From contig NZ_JBJHDO010000003.1 in assembly GCF_050958605.1 (NCBI RefSeq), positions 372,001 to 436,000 of the forward strand: a stretch of DNA of 64,000 nucleotides. The letters are read 5' to 3'. Each line of letters starts with the position of its first letter. Position 1 is the stretch's first letter. A program made the translations under genes and the position numbers. The stretch comes from G016756615 sp050958605. GTDB lineage: Bacteria; Pseudomonadota; Alphaproteobacteria; Rhizobiales; Rhizobiaceae. This document shows, one piece after another, positions 1 through 8,431 of this stretch. The notes beneath the pieces are model-generated. The model was not told where the DNA came from, did not search any database, and saw nothing but the letters and a program-made list of their open reading frames with translations.

Positions 1-2
1 GG

Positions 3-257
3 ATCGACGATGCCGTCGTCGGGGCCTACTATGGGTTCCTAAGCGGATCGAAGGCGTATGCCTATATCGGCGGCTTCGATCCAGACTTCGCCGAAGAGAG
101 CCCCGGATCGATCTTGATCGGACATGCCTTGGCGGAAGCCGTGAGGGAAGGCGCGACCGAATTTCATTTCTTGCGAGGTGGGGAAGCCTACAAGTACAGC
201 TGGGGTGCGGTCGACCGCTGGAACCGCCGTCGCACGTTCATTCGACTTGCCCCATGA
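3..257 (+). CDS. GNAT-family acetyltransferase, CelD/FemAB (BioF2-like) type, C-terminal part
   Basis: The reading frame is open from the window edge to a TGA at 255-257, so only the last 84 residues are present. They contain the features usual at the end of CelD/FemAB-like GNAT proteins: a Gly-Phe-Asp-Pro stretch, a long helix, then Phe-Leu-Arg-Gly-Gly-Glu followed by Tyr-Lys and a Trp. Such enzymes move acyl or aminoacyl groups in polysaccharide or cell-wall synthesis. The stop overlaps the next start (ATGA), so it belongs to the same operon as the methyltransferase. The substrate cannot be read from this fragment. Confidence 0.75.
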   Translation: MDDAVVGAYYGFLSGSKAYAYIGGFDPDFAEESPGSILIGHALAEAVREGATEFHFLRGGEAYKYSWGAVDRWNRRRTFIRLAP

Positions 258-1156
258 ACGACGAGCAACCATCGGAAAAGGCCATTTCCGAGGCACTGCG
301 TGCCCTTTGCGATGGCGAACTTCCCCAGGAAATTGCGCTGATGCGGTTGGTTCTGGCTACGGAATCCGACGCCGAACTGGACCGCCACATCGAAGATGCA
401 GCCCTCCGCGAGCCATCGATGGAAGAGCGCATCCGGACAATCGGCGTCTTGGCCCGGCAATATGCGCACGCTTGGCCGATGGTCAGAGCCGCCGCGTCCG
501 CGGTGCAGCATCGCGCTTCCACCTGCGCCGAGACGAATGAGATTCTCGGGAAACTGGCAGCCGATTTCGACAAGGCTGCCGGGCTGTCACCCGAAGCCAG
601 CGTCGCACTTTATTCATTCGGCGACGCCAACCGCCTGAACGCAGCGACCGCGGAACTCGTTGGATGGATGCGCGACGCTGGTCTCCTGCACGCAGAATAC
701 CGGATCCTGGATATCGGTTGCGGCATCGGCAGGCTGGAATGCGCGCTCAGCGGCAAATGCCGGGAGATCGTCGGCATCGACATTTCCAGAAGCATGGTCG
801 ACATCGCGCGCCGGCGGTGCTCAGGTCTTGCGGGCGTCGACATCCGGCTCGTCACCGGACTTGGCCTGCAAGAATTCGAAGACGCTTCCTTCGACCTGGT
901 GATGGCGGTCGATACGATGCCCTATATCGTTTCGGCAGGCGCCAAGCTTGCGGGGCGTCATTTCGCTGATGCGGCGAGAATCCTACGTCCGGCCGGGAAT
1001 CTTCTCGTCTTCAACTATTCTTATCGCGGCAATCCAGAAGCCGATCGAAGCGACGTTCGCCGGCACGCTGAAACCTACCGCCTGGAGATCGTCGCGGAGG
1101 GCTCGCAACCTTTTCGCCGCTGGGACGGCGCCGTCTTTCATCTCAGGAAAAACTGA
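254..1156 (+). CDS. class I SAM-dependent methyltransferase
   Basis: 300 residues. An N-terminal helical extension of about 110 residues precedes a Rossmann methyltransferase domain. The SAM-binding motif DIGCGIGRLE lies near residue 151 and is followed by an acidic strand end (GIDIS) and a later Asp-Leu-Val strand. The start overlaps the acetyltransferase stop by four bases, which indicates translational coupling. In this setting it probably methylates a sugar or lipid-linked glycan intermediate; the substrate is inferred, not visible. Confidence 0.85.
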   Translation: MNDEQPSEKAISEALRALCDGELPQEIALMRLVLATESDAELDRHIEDAALREPSMEERIRTIGVLARQYAHAWPMVRAAASAVQHRASTCAETNEILGKLAADFDKAAGLSPEASVALYSFGDANRLNAATAELVGWMRDAGLLHAEYRILDIGCGIGRLECALSGKCREIVGIDISRSMVDIARRRCSGLAGVDIRLVTGLGLQEFEDASFDLVMAVDTMPYIVSAGAKLAGRHFADAARILRPAGNLLVFNYSYRGNPEADRSDVRRHAETYRLEIVAEGSQPFRRWDGAVFHLRKN

Positions 1157-1168
1157 ATCCGCTACCGC

Positions 1169-1354
1169 TCAGCGCTTGGCGCTCGAATTCTCGTTGCGCT
1201 TGTCAGCCGTTGTAATCGGCCCCTTGGGAGCGTTGGAACCACCGCTCCATTGTTGTGCTTCACGAGCCTGATCGCCTCCGCGATGGGCGGGAGGAACGCT
1301 CTTATCGCTGCCGCTCGCGCGCTTGCCGGAAATTTTGTTCTGCCGATCTGCCAT
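1169..1354 (-). CDS. small basic hydrophilic protein, probable stress protein
   Basis: 61 residues, rich in Lys, Arg, Ser, Gly and Gln, with no hydrophobic core, so probably disordered. The ATG at 1354 is preferred over upstream starts because GGAGG sits six bases before it. An EcfG-type promoter (GGAAC, 17 nt, GTT) lies on this strand at 1402-1378. It is divergent from the three-gene group starting at 1474, which has its own matching promoter. No family is recognised. Confidence 0.65.
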   Translation of the reverse strand: MADRQNKISGKRASGSDKSVPPAHRGGDQAREAQQWSGGSNAPKGPITTADKRNENSSAKR

Positions 1355-1377
1355 TGAGGCCTCCATCCTGGCGACCG

Positions 1378-1402
1378 AACTCCCGCCAATGGGAATGGTT
1401 CC
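1378..1402 (-). promoter_or_regulatory. EcfG-type promoter for the 61-residue protein
   Basis: On the reverse strand GGAAC (1402-1398) and GTT (1380-1378) are separated by 17 nt. The start codon is 23 nt further on. It lies back to back with the promoter at 1423. Confidence 0.7.
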
Positions 1403-1422
1403 GGTGCTCGGCAGTGTCGCGC

Positions 1423-1448
1423 GGAACATCGGGTCCGCTCCCCCGTTT
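1423..1448 (+). promoter_or_regulatory. EcfG-type promoter for the 1474-2223 genes
   Basis: GGAAC at 1423-1427, a 16-nt spacer, then CGTTT at 1444-1448. This is a full match to the alphaproteobacterial EcfG consensus, 25 nt ahead of the start codon at 1474. Confidence 0.8.
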
Positions 1449-1473
1449 GGCCAGAAACGGCAAGGAGAAAATC

Positions 1474-1692
1474 ATGACCAATGCAGGGAAAAAGCATATG
1501 GGCCGAGGCACAAAGGGGAAGGGCAGCGGCAGCGGCGCCATGACCGACATCGCGAAGGACAAGGTCGAAGAGAACATGGTTCTCAGCAATCGCGACAAGG
1601 CGCAGCACACCAAGGAGCGGGGCCAGGACGGTCGCCAGATACAGACTGACCAATTCCAGGACCATGTGGGAAGCCGGCTTCCCAAGGAGTGA
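1474..1692 (+). CDS. small hydrophilic protein, probable stress protein
   Basis: 72 residues, highly charged, with a Gly-Lys-Gly-Ser-Gly-rich start and no hydrophobic segment. AAGGAG eight bases upstream supports the ATG at 1474; the frame stays open upstream but has no better site. It is the first of three small hydrophilic genes in a row (1474, 1761, 1978), probably co-transcribed from the promoter at 1423. No domain is recognised; the role is inferred only from promoter and composition. Confidence 0.7.
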   Translation: MTNAGKKHMGRGTKGKGSGSGAMTDIAKDKVEENMVLSNRDKAQHTKERGQDGRQIQTDQFQDHVGSRLPKE

Positions 1693-1760
1693 ACCGCGAA
1701 AACGCCGGAACCTTTCCCCTGCCGGCGTTGTTGGCCTTCCAAATCACGGAGTGGACTGCA

Positions 1761-1964
1761 ATGGCGAGTAATCATCCCAAGACCAGGAAGCCGAGCGACA
1801 AGGACCTTCGTGAGAACCCGGGCATCGGCACTTCCAAAGGAACGATCAAGCAGGGCGATGAAGCCGGGCTCGACGGCGACAATACGTTCGAAGGCGATGT
1901 CGAGAACGATACGACCGCAAGCGGCGGCGTGGATCCGACGCAGACCGGACGCACCAATAAATAG
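1761..1964 (+). CDS. small acidic hydrophilic protein
   Basis: 67 residues from the ATG at 1761, which has GGAG nine bases upstream; a longer reading from 1689 adds a tail without a binding site. It is rich in Gly, Asp, Thr and Asn and has no hydrophobic core. It is the second member of the small-protein group behind the EcfG-type promoter at 1423. No family recognised. Confidence 0.65.
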   Translation: MASNHPKTRKPSDKDLRENPGIGTSKGTIKQGDEAGLDGDNTFEGDVENDTTASGGVDPTQTGRTNK

Positions 1965-1977
1965 AGGCACACGACCC

Positions 1978-2223
1978 ATGGCCGGCAAGAAAACGCACGA
2001 GCAGCAACTGCGCATCATCCAAGGACGCGAAAATACGCGGAACGCCGATGAAAGCTTCGACGCGGAAGCGGAGCTCAAGATGTCGAAGCAGCAGCGTGAA
2101 GCGCGCCGCAAGGGGCAGGATTTGCGCACCGACGTCGTCGACCTTTCCGATCCGGACGATCGGAATATGGTGCGCGGCGAGCAGCAGGAGAGCAGGCATT
2201 ACAAGGAAAGATCCGACGACTAG
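1978..2223 (+). CDS. small charged helical protein
   Basis: 81 residues. A Lys/Arg/Glu/Gln-rich central part (about residues 30-50) is predicted to be helical and the tail is acidic, with a run of Ser-Asp-Pro-Asp-Asp. The start is 13 bases after the previous stop, with GAGG about ten bases ahead. It is the third member of the group behind the promoter at 1423. No function can be assigned from the sequence. Confidence 0.7.
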   Translation: MAGKKTHEQQLRIIQGRENTRNADESFDAEAELKMSKQQREARRKGQDLRTDVVDLSDPDDRNMVRGEQQESRHYKERSDD

Positions 2224-2278
2224 CTCGGTACCGATCCTTGGCGCGCGACTTCGCCGTCATGCTCATGCTGAGCTAATT

Positions 2279-2731
2279 TTAAAGCTGATCGAGAATACCG
2301 GTGGCTTGCCCGAGCTCGATGAGATGCCCGTCAGGATCGCGCATGTAGCAGCGGATCTCGGCGCCGCGGTCTTTGGGCGGGGTAAGAAAGTCGGCGCCAC
2401 GCGCCTTCCATTCGCGATAGACGGCCTGAATGTCCGCGACGCGAATGTTCAGCGCGCTTGTGAGCACGTGCGCGCTCTGGGGCGGTGAGGCAATGACATG
2501 CGGCTTGTCGTCGGTCGGGCCACCGCCGGAATTAAGGATGAGCCATGTGTTGCTCAGGCGCAGCGCCACAGGGTCGCGCTCCCGGACGACCTCGGCGCCC
2601 AGCACAGTGCGATAGAATTCGCGCGAACGGTCCTGGTCGGCGACTATCAGCAAATGCGTCACTACGAAACCTTCGCTTGGGGCCGGAAAGCCCTTGGTGT
2701 CCAAGTGAGCCGGTTTGGATGAGGTCGACAT
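2279..2731 (-). CDS. VOC-family (glyoxalase/bleomycin-resistance fold) protein
   Basis: 150 residues with one vicinal-oxygen-chelate module pair. A His-Leu near residue 26 starts the first beta-alpha-beta unit. The Asp-Pro-Asp-Gly-His-Leu-Ile-Glu-Leu near the end is the classic closing motif with the metal-ligand Glu. GGGAGG five bases ahead of the ATG at 2731 fixes the start. VOC proteins include dioxygenases, glyoxalases and antibiotic-binding proteins; the substrate is unknown here. No promoter match was seen. Confidence 0.85.
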   Translation of the reverse strand: MSTSSKPAHLDTKGFPAPSEGFVVTHLLIVADQDRSREFYRTVLGAEVVRERDPVALRLSNTWLILNSGGGPTDDKPHVIASPPQSAHVLTSALNIRVADIQAVYREWKARGADFLTPPKDRGAEIRCYMRDPDGHLIELGQATGILDQL

Positions 2732-2925
2732 CGCGTCCTCCCTTATCAAGACGATCCATGTAGATCGGCTGTCGCAATCACAGCTTCCCGGCGCCGCGGC
2801 CTCATCTTCGGTGCCCGATTATGATGCGCCCTCCGACGCGTCCTGGCTTTACCCGAAGGACAGCCGCTCGGCGGTACCCGGAAATGCCGATGCCCCGTGA
2901 CGCGATTTGGCGAACTGCCGACACG

Positions 2926-4107
2926 TCATGCTCCATGCGGCCGCATCACCACCTTGATGCACCCATCTTCCTTGTCGCGGAATTTTCGGTAGAGCTCAGG
3001 TCCGTCTTCCAGCGTGGCATCATGCGTGATCACAAAGGAAGGACGGATCTCATTCCGTTCGATCCTGGCAAGAAGCGGCTCCATGTAGCGCTGGGTATGG
3101 GTCTGGCCCATCCTGAAAGTCAGCCCTTTGTTCATCGCCGCTCCGAACGGGACGTGGTCGAGAAAGCCGACATAGACGCCCGGGATCGAGATTGTCCCAC
3201 CCTTGCGGCAAGAGAAGATCGCTTCGCGCAGGACATGCGGCCGGTCGGTTCCGAGAAGCACAGAAGCTTTGACCTTGTCGAGCATCGCGTCCCAACTGGC
3301 GGTCGCGTCCGATTCCGTGCCCACGCAATCGACGCACCGGTCGGGGCCGCGCCCGCCCGTCATCTCCATCAAGGCGTCATAGACTTTCACCTGGCTGAAA
3401 TCGATCGTTTCCGCCTTCCCTTCCGTACGAGCAAGATCGAGCCGTTCCGGCACCTGGTCGATTGCGATCACTCGGCCGGCACCCAGCATCCATGCGCTCT
3501 TGATAGCGAACTGGCCAACGGGACCGCATCCCCAGATCGCAACGGTATCGCCCTCCTCGATTCCAGCATTTTCAGCGGCCATATAGCCCGTTGGGAAGAT
3601 ATCCGAGAGGAAAAGAACCTCGTCATCTGAGAGACCGTCGGGTATCTTGATCGGACCGACACTCGCATAGGGAACGCGCAGATATTCTGCCTGTCCGCCC
3701 CAGTAGCCGCCCGTCATATGAGAATATCCGAACAGGCCAGCGGGAGAGTGCCCCATCACTTTGATCGCCTGCTCGGCATTGCGATTGGATCGATCGCAAA
3801 GGGAATAAAGCCCCTTCTGGCAGAAATAGCATTCCCCGCAGGAGATGTTGAACGGCACCACGACACGATCGCCCACCTTGAACTTCGTGTGCGACTTGCC
3901 GGCTTCGACCACTTCGCCCATCGTCTCATGACCCAGCACGTCACCGCTTTGCATCGTCGGCATGTAGCCGTTCATGAGATGGAGGTCGGACCCGCAGATG
4001 GCACAAGCCGTAACCTTGATGATAATGTCATCGTCTGCTTCGATACGCGGATCTTCCACGGTATCGCATCTTATGTCGCCCTTGCCGTGCCAGCACAATG
4101 CGCGCAT
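2926..4107 (-). CDS. zinc-dependent alcohol dehydrogenase, formaldehyde-dehydrogenase-like
   Basis: 393 residues from the ATG at 4107, which has GGAGG eight bases upstream. This is a medium-chain dehydrogenase: catalytic zinc ligands Cys38 and His60-Glu61, structural zinc Cys90, Cys93, Cys96 and Cys104, and a nucleotide-binding GCGPVGQ-type turn in the second half. Length and sequence resemble the glutathione-independent FDH-like group, which oxidises alcohols or aldehydes with NAD. It is monocistronic, with an EcfG-type promoter 37 bases upstream, so probably stress-induced. The substrate is not predictable. Confidence 0.88.
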   Translation of the reverse strand: MRALCWHGKGDIRCDTVEDPRIEADDDIIIKVTACAICGSDLHLMNGYMPTMQSGDVLGHETMGEVVEAGKSHTKFKVGDRVVVPFNISCGECYFCQKGLYSLCDRSNRNAEQAIKVMGHSPAGLFGYSHMTGGYWGGQAEYLRVPYASVGPIKIPDGLSDDEVLFLSDIFPTGYMAAENAGIEEGDTVAIWGCGPVGQFAIKSAWMLGAGRVIAIDQVPERLDLARTEGKAETIDFSQVKVYDALMEMTGGRGPDRCVDCVGTESDATASWDAMLDKVKASVLLGTDRPHVLREAIFSCRKGGTISIPGVYVGFLDHVPFGAAMNKGLTFRMGQTHTQRYMEPLLARIERNEIRPSFVITHDATLEDGPELYRKFRDKEDGCIKVVMRPHGA

Positions 4108-4143
4108 CGTGGAGCCTCCGCCGCTATCATTGTCGAAGGGTCG

Positions 4144-4168
4144 AACCCGCTCTCGTCCCGATTGTTCC
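4144..4168 (-). promoter_or_regulatory. EcfG-type promoter for the zinc alcohol dehydrogenase
   Basis: Reverse strand GGAAC (4168-4164), 17 nt, GTT (4146-4144), 37 bases before the start codon at 4107. Confidence 0.7.
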
Positions 4169-4322
4169 GTCCGCGTCGCCGGACGCCGTAGGCTTGTTGT
4201 CTGCGGAACGAAAGAACGGGTGCGGGGTGCCTCGCAAAGCAATCCAACTCAAACGTTTGCCGGCCTTCCAACCCCGGAAGGAAGCAATCGCAGCCGAAGG
4301 GGCGAGCCGCCGGCTCGACGGC

Positions 4323-4589
4323 CTACCCGTTCCGCTCTACGAATTTGTTGAAGCGGCTCGTCTTCCCGTCGTCCGTTTTGTCCTGTCGCAGGAAGGCGAG
4401 ATTATTCTTCTCGAAGATATCGAAGAACTCCTCCCATTCGATGGCATCGAGCTCTTCTTCTGGTTCACCAAAGTCGATCCGTAAAATACCGCCGCTGCCG
4501 GACGTGCGCACCTTTGCCGGACGTCCTTGCCGCGCTTCGGTCCATTTACGTATTTCGTCGTGGTCCGTCGTGGTGGTTGCTTGGCTCAT
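4323..4589 (-). CDS. conserved hypothetical protein (often mis-named glucan branching enzyme)
   Basis: 88 residues, soluble. The central part reads IDFGEPEEELD, then WEEFFDIFE, and the end contains Thr-Ser-Arg-Phe-Asn-Lys-Phe-Val. From memory this pattern belongs to a small alphaproteobacterial family sometimes labelled 1,4-alpha-glucan branching enzyme without evidence; it is far too short for that activity. It starts 12 bases after the ugd stop, so it is probably co-transcribed with ugd. Confidence 0.75.
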   Translation of the reverse strand: MSQATTTTDHDEIRKWTEARQGRPAKVRTSGSGGILRIDFGEPEEELDAIEWEEFFDIFEKNNLAFLRQDKTDDGKTSRFNKFVERNG

Positions 4590-4601
4590 GCTCTTGTTCC
4601 T

Positions 4602-6002
4602 TCATCTTACCGGCCGTCGAGCAACAGCTGCGCCTCGAAGGGTGGGGAGATGAACACGCTCTCCGGCCGGCTTTGCTGCGGTTGCAGGCGCGACCCGCGG
4701 CACGGCAGGTCTGCCGAGGCTGACATAACGAAAGCCTTGGCTGGCAACGTGGTGAGGGTCCATCAAGTTCCGACAGTCGAAGATCGTCGAACCGCGCATG
4801 TGCCGAGCCAGTAGCGAGAGATCCAGCGTCCGGAACATCTCCCACTCGGTCAAGATGGCGACAAGATCGACGCCGCTGCAAGCCGCGTAGGGATCGTCAT
4901 GCCAGGCAACGTCTTTGACGATCCGGGAGGCGTTGGCCCGGGCCCATGGATCGAACGCGCGCACCGAAACGCCTGCGGCCTTCAGGATCGGGATGATCGT
5001 CAGGGCGGCCGAGTCCCGTACGTCGTCCGTATCGGCTTTGAAAGCGACCCCGAGCACCGCCACCCGCGCATGAGACAATCCATGCAACTCTGCGAGTATC
5101 CTCTTCGCCATCTGATGCTTGCGGGTTTGATTGCGTGTCACCAGCGTTTCGATAAGAGGCTGCGGACACGAAAATTTCCGACCCGCGGCGGCAAAGGCTT
5201 CCGTGTCCTTCGGAAAGCAGGAACCTCCGAAACCGGGCCCGGGAGAGAGGAATTGCGGCCCGATGCGGCGATCGAGGCCGACGCCCTTGACCACGGCGTT
5301 GATATCGGCTTCGGCCTCTTCGCAGAGATCGGCGACATCGTTGATAAAGCCCACCTTCAAAGCCAGGAAGGCATTGGCGGTATATTTGATCAGCTCGGCA
5401 TTCACAGTGCTGGTCACAACCAGCGGCACGCCTTGATCGATCAAGGGGCGATACAGCTCCGTGAGGCGCGCAGCCGGCTCCGGATCATCGGCGCCGATCA
5501 CGATGCGGTCCGGCTCAAAAAAATCCCGAACGGCAGAACCTTCCCGCAGGAATTCAGGGTTGGACGTGATCCAGAAATCGAGCCCGCGGCGCCTCTCCGC
5601 GATGACTTCGCGAATGAGGCGGGCGGTCCCAACCGCCACCGTTGACTTTATCGTGACAACGGTCTTGGGCCTGATGGCGCGGGCGATTTCTCGGGCGACC
5701 GCCTTCACATGGGTAAGGTCGGCATCGCCGCCTGCCCCTCTCGGGGTCCCTACGGCGATCAACACCGCCTCCGCCCGAGCGGCTGCCTTCGCCACGTCGG
5801 TGGTGAATTGCAGTCGTCCCGAAGCACGGTTTCGGTCGATGAGCGCATCCAATCCCGTTTCGCGGATGGGGACGTTTCCTTCGTCCAACATGGCGATCTT
5901 CGAAATGTCCACGTCCACGCAGGTGACCGTATGGCCCAGTTCCGCGACGCAGGCTGCGGTCGTCAGCCCGACATAGCCTGCTCCGATGACAGCGACTTGC
6001 AT
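4602..6002 (-). CDS. ugd: UDP-glucose 6-dehydrogenase
   Basis: 466 residues, the usual length. The N-terminal Rossmann domain begins VAVIGAGYVGL; the catalytic cysteine is Cys262 in GFGGSCFPKD; the C-terminal UDP-binding domain follows. It oxidises UDP-glucose to UDP-glucuronate with two NAD. The product is the substrate for the UDP-glucuronate-decarboxylase-like enzyme at 14176, so it likely feeds the neighbouring glycan operon, from which it is divergent. An EcfG-type promoter lies at 6064-6040. The tail beyond about residue 435 is Pro/Ala-rich. Confidence 0.93.
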   Translation of the reverse strand: MQVAVIGAGYVGLTTAACVAELGHTVTCVDVDISKIAMLDEGNVPIRETGLDALIDRNRASGRLQFTTDVAKAAARAEAVLIAVGTPRGAGGDADLTHVKAVAREIARAIRPKTVVTIKSTVAVGTARLIREVIAERRRGLDFWITSNPEFLREGSAVRDFFEPDRIVIGADDPEPAARLTELYRPLIDQGVPLVVTSTVNAELIKYTANAFLALKVGFINDVADLCEEAEADINAVVKGVGLDRRIGPQFLSPGPGFGGSCFPKDTEAFAAAGRKFSCPQPLIETLVTRNQTRKHQMAKRILAELHGLSHARVAVLGVAFKADTDDVRDSAALTIIPILKAAGVSVRAFDPWARANASRIVKDVAWHDDPYAACSGVDLVAILTEWEMFRTLDLSLLARHMRGSTIFDCRNLMDPHHVASQGFRYVSLGRPAVPRVAPATAAKPAGERVHLPTLRGAAVARRPVR

Positions 6003-6039
6003 GTGGCGCCTTCCCTAACTGATGGCAGAAGCGCGTCCT

Positions 6040-6064
6040 AACAATGTACCTTGAGGTAAGTTCC
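6040..6064 (-). promoter_or_regulatory. EcfG-type promoter for ugd
   Basis: Reverse strand GGAAC (6064-6060), 17 nt, GTT (6042-6040), 38 bases before the ugd start at 6002. Confidence 0.7.
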
Positions 6065-6168
6065 TTCGGAGAACCGACAGCATTTCGCCCGCCCGATCTG
6101 ATGGTTGGGCGCTTCAGAGGCCGTTGAACGGCCGAAGAACACGGCCACATGCCAATTCCGGGCTGTAG

Positions 6169-6193
6169 GGAACAAACCTTTCACCTCAGGGTT
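6169..6193 (+). promoter_or_regulatory. EcfG-type promoter for the glycan operon
   Basis: GGAAC at 6169-6173, 17 nt, GTT at 6191-6193, 35 bases before the GTG start at 6228. It faces away from the ugd promoter in the same intergenic space. Confidence 0.7.
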
Positions 6194-6227
6194 CGGCGCA
6201 GGAACAAACCTGCCCGAGGGAGAGGTC

Positions 6228-7334
6228 GTGGAACGAATTCTCATTACCGGAGGCGCCGGTTTCATCGGCCGCCATGTCGCAAGGGAATTACTGGCGAACG
6301 GGTACGAGGTGCGGATCCTCGACAGCCTGGTCGAACAGGTCCACGGCGACGACGCCCTTGCGATCGAAAGTGGTGCCAGCCTGATCAAGGCCGACATTCG
6401 GGATCCGATCGCCGTAGCGCGCGCGTTGAGCGACATCGACGCCGTGATCCATCTCGCCGCCGAAGTCGGCGTCGGTCAATCTATGTACGAAATCGCGCGC
6501 TATGTCGGCGCGAACGAACTCGGCACGGCGGTGCTTCTGGAAGCCATGATCAAGCGCCCGGTCAGGCGTATCGTGGTGGCCTCCTCCATGAGCGTCTATG
6601 GCGAAGGCCTGTACCAGACCTCTAACGGCGAGCGCCTTCAGAGCGTACGACGCGAGCCCGAGCGCATCAAAAAGGGCTTGTGGGACCCGATCGCCGAGGA
6701 TGGCTCCGCCCTTTCCCCCGTCGCTACGCCGGAGGACAAGCCCGTCGATCTAGCCTCCGTTTACGCTCTGACCAAGTATGCGCAGGAACGCCTGGTCCTT
6801 ATTTTTGGCGAAGCGTATGGCGTCGACGCTGTTGCCCTGCGCCTCTTCAACGTCTTCGGTCCGGGCCAGGCGCTGTCAAATCCTTACACCGGCGTCCTTG
6901 CAAATTTTGCTGCCCGCCTGGCCAACGGGCAACCACCCCTGATCTTTGAGGACGGCGAACAACGGCGCGATTTCGTCCACGTTCAAGACGTCGCCAAGGG
7001 CTTTCGACAGGCTTTGGAGCAGCCCCGCGCCCAAGGCCAGGTATTCAACCTCGGCAGCGGCCGTTCCTATCAGATCAAGGAAGTCGCCACCGCACTCGCG
7101 GAAGCTATGGGCGTGCCGGAGATTCGTCCCGAGATCATGCAGAAGGCCCGCACCGGCGACATTCGCAATTGCTTCGCAGACATTTCGAAGGCGCGCGAAA
7201 TGCTTGGGTTCGCTCCACGGCATACGCTGGAGAATTCACTCGAAGAGCTTGTGCTTTGGATCCGTGGCACGACTGCGGTCGATCGTGGCGATGCAATGAA
7301 GCGGGAACTGGAAGCCTTGGGGCTGGTATCATGA
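6228..7334 (+). CDS. NAD-dependent sugar epimerase/dehydratase (extended SDR)
   Basis: 368 residues from a GTG at 6228 with GGGAGAGG just upstream; the longer reading from 6105 would run through the promoter. The NAD motif GGAGFIG is near residue 11, and the catalytic Ser with a Tyr-x3-Lys (YALTK) follows an insertion of about 45 residues carrying several charged residues. It acts on a nucleotide-linked sugar, probably as a 4-epimerase or dehydratase. It is the first gene of the overlapping glycan operon; its stop overlaps the next start (ATGA). Confidence 0.88.
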   Translation: MERILITGGAGFIGRHVARELLANGYEVRILDSLVEQVHGDDALAIESGASLIKADIRDPIAVARALSDIDAVIHLAAEVGVGQSMYEIARYVGANELGTAVLLEAMIKRPVRRIVVASSMSVYGEGLYQTSNGERLQSVRREPERIKKGLWDPIAEDGSALSPVATPEDKPVDLASVYALTKYAQERLVLIFGEAYGVDAVALRLFNVFGPGQALSNPYTGVLANFAARLANGQPPLIFEDGEQRRDFVHVQDVAKGFRQALEQPRAQGQVFNLGSGRSYQIKEVATALAEAMGVPEIRPEIMQKARTGDIRNCFADISKAREMLGFAPRHTLENSLEELVLWIRGTTAVDRGDAMKRELEALGLVS

Positions 7335-8431
7335 CGGTGCGGAGCCAGAAAGCGCTCGGCTCGGACCAAATGTGGAAACGGCCCGTCGCCGTGATCGGCG
7401 GCTGCGGCTTCATCGGCTGCAACCTCGCCGATAGCTTGCTGTCGGACGGTATCGCCGTTCTCGTCGCGGACAATCTCAGCCGGCCAGGTGTCGAGCAGAA
7501 TCGCGATTGGCTGACAGCGCGGCATGGCCAATTGGTCGAATTTCGTCGGACAGATGTCCGAAATACGGAAGCGATCGGCGCAATCCTTGCTGATGTCGAT
7601 GCGGTATTCCACCTCGCTGCCCAGACTGCCGTCACGACCAGCCTTGTTCGACCTGTCGAGGATTTCGAGATCAATGCCAGGGGCACGCTCAATGTTCTCG
7701 AAGCGGCGCGCGCTACGGGCAGGCAGGTGCCGGTGATCTTCGCCAGCACGAACAAGGTTTATGGCGCTCTGGACGATGTCGCCATGATCGAATGCGACGA
7801 CCGTTTCATACCCGAACGATCCGACTTGCGGACTCATGGAATCGATGAAAGCCGCGGACTCGACTTCTGCACGCCCTATGGATGCTCGAAGGGCGTCGCC
7901 GACCAATATGTCCTTGACTACGCCCGTTCATTCGGCGTGCCGGCAGCGGTCCTCAGGATGAGCTGCATCTACGGTCCCCACCAGTTCGGCACGGAGGATC
8001 AAGGCTGGGTCGCGCATTTCCTGCTGCGCGCCCTGGTCGGCGATCCCATCACCATTTACGGCAATGGCAAGCAGGTTCGCGACATCCTTCACGTGTCGGA
8101 CGCGATCGGCGCCTACCGACACGCGCTCGGCGCCATCCACGAGATTAGCGGTCAGGCGTTCAACCTGGGCGGTGGCGTGAACAATGCCGTCAGTTTGAAG
8201 CTGCTCCTCTCCGAGATCTGCCGTTTTGTCGGACATGAAGTTTCCGTCACTTATGCCGATTGGCGCACGGGTGATCAGCCATATTTCGTGGCCGACACGC
8301 GCAAGCTGCAGACCGCGCTCGGCTGGCGGTCGCGTGTCTCCTGGCGCGATGGGGTGCGCCAACTCGCCCGTTGGCTGGCCGAGCACCGCCTCCAGGACCC
8401 GGCATCCCAGGACAGGAGGATCACCGCATGA
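7331..8431 (+). CDS. CDP-paratose 2-epimerase-like sugar epimerase
   Basis: 366 residues, extended SDR. NAD motif GGCGFIG near residue 23, active-site Ser-Thr-Asn-Lys-Val-Tyr-Gly, catalytic Tyr-x3-Lys (YGCSK), then RMSCIYGP and a Gly-Thr-Glu-Asp-Gln-Gly-Trp-Val stretch. The last two are typical of the CDP-paratose/tyvelose 2-epimerase group. It would interconvert epimers of a nucleotide sugar. Coupled by ATGA to both neighbours. The actual nucleotide sugar is not predictable. Confidence 0.85.
   Translation: MTVRSQKALGSDQMWKRPVAVIGGCGFIGCNLADSLLSDGIAVLVADNLSRPGVEQNRDWLTARHGQLVEFRRTDVRNTEAIGAILADVDAVFHLAAQTAVTTSLVRPVEDFEINARGTLNVLEAARATGRQVPVIFASTNKVYGALDDVAMIECDDRFIPERSDLRTHGIDESRGLDFCTPYGCSKGVADQYVLDYARSFGVPAAVLRMSCIYGPHQFGTEDQGWVAHFLLRALVGDPITIYGNGKQVRDILHVSDAIGAYRHALGAIHEISGQAFNLGGGVNNAVSLKLLLSEICRFVGHEVSVTYADWRTGDQPYFVADTRKLQTALGWRSRVSWRDGVRQLARWLAEHRLQDPASQDRRITA

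Noticed and set aside
1302..2129. 275-codon reverse frame
   Set aside because: It runs antisense to three small genes that have ribosome-binding sites and a promoter.
4323..4589. 1,4-alpha-glucan branching enzyme
   Set aside because: The 88-residue protein cannot hold the glycosidase barrel; the database name is unsupported.
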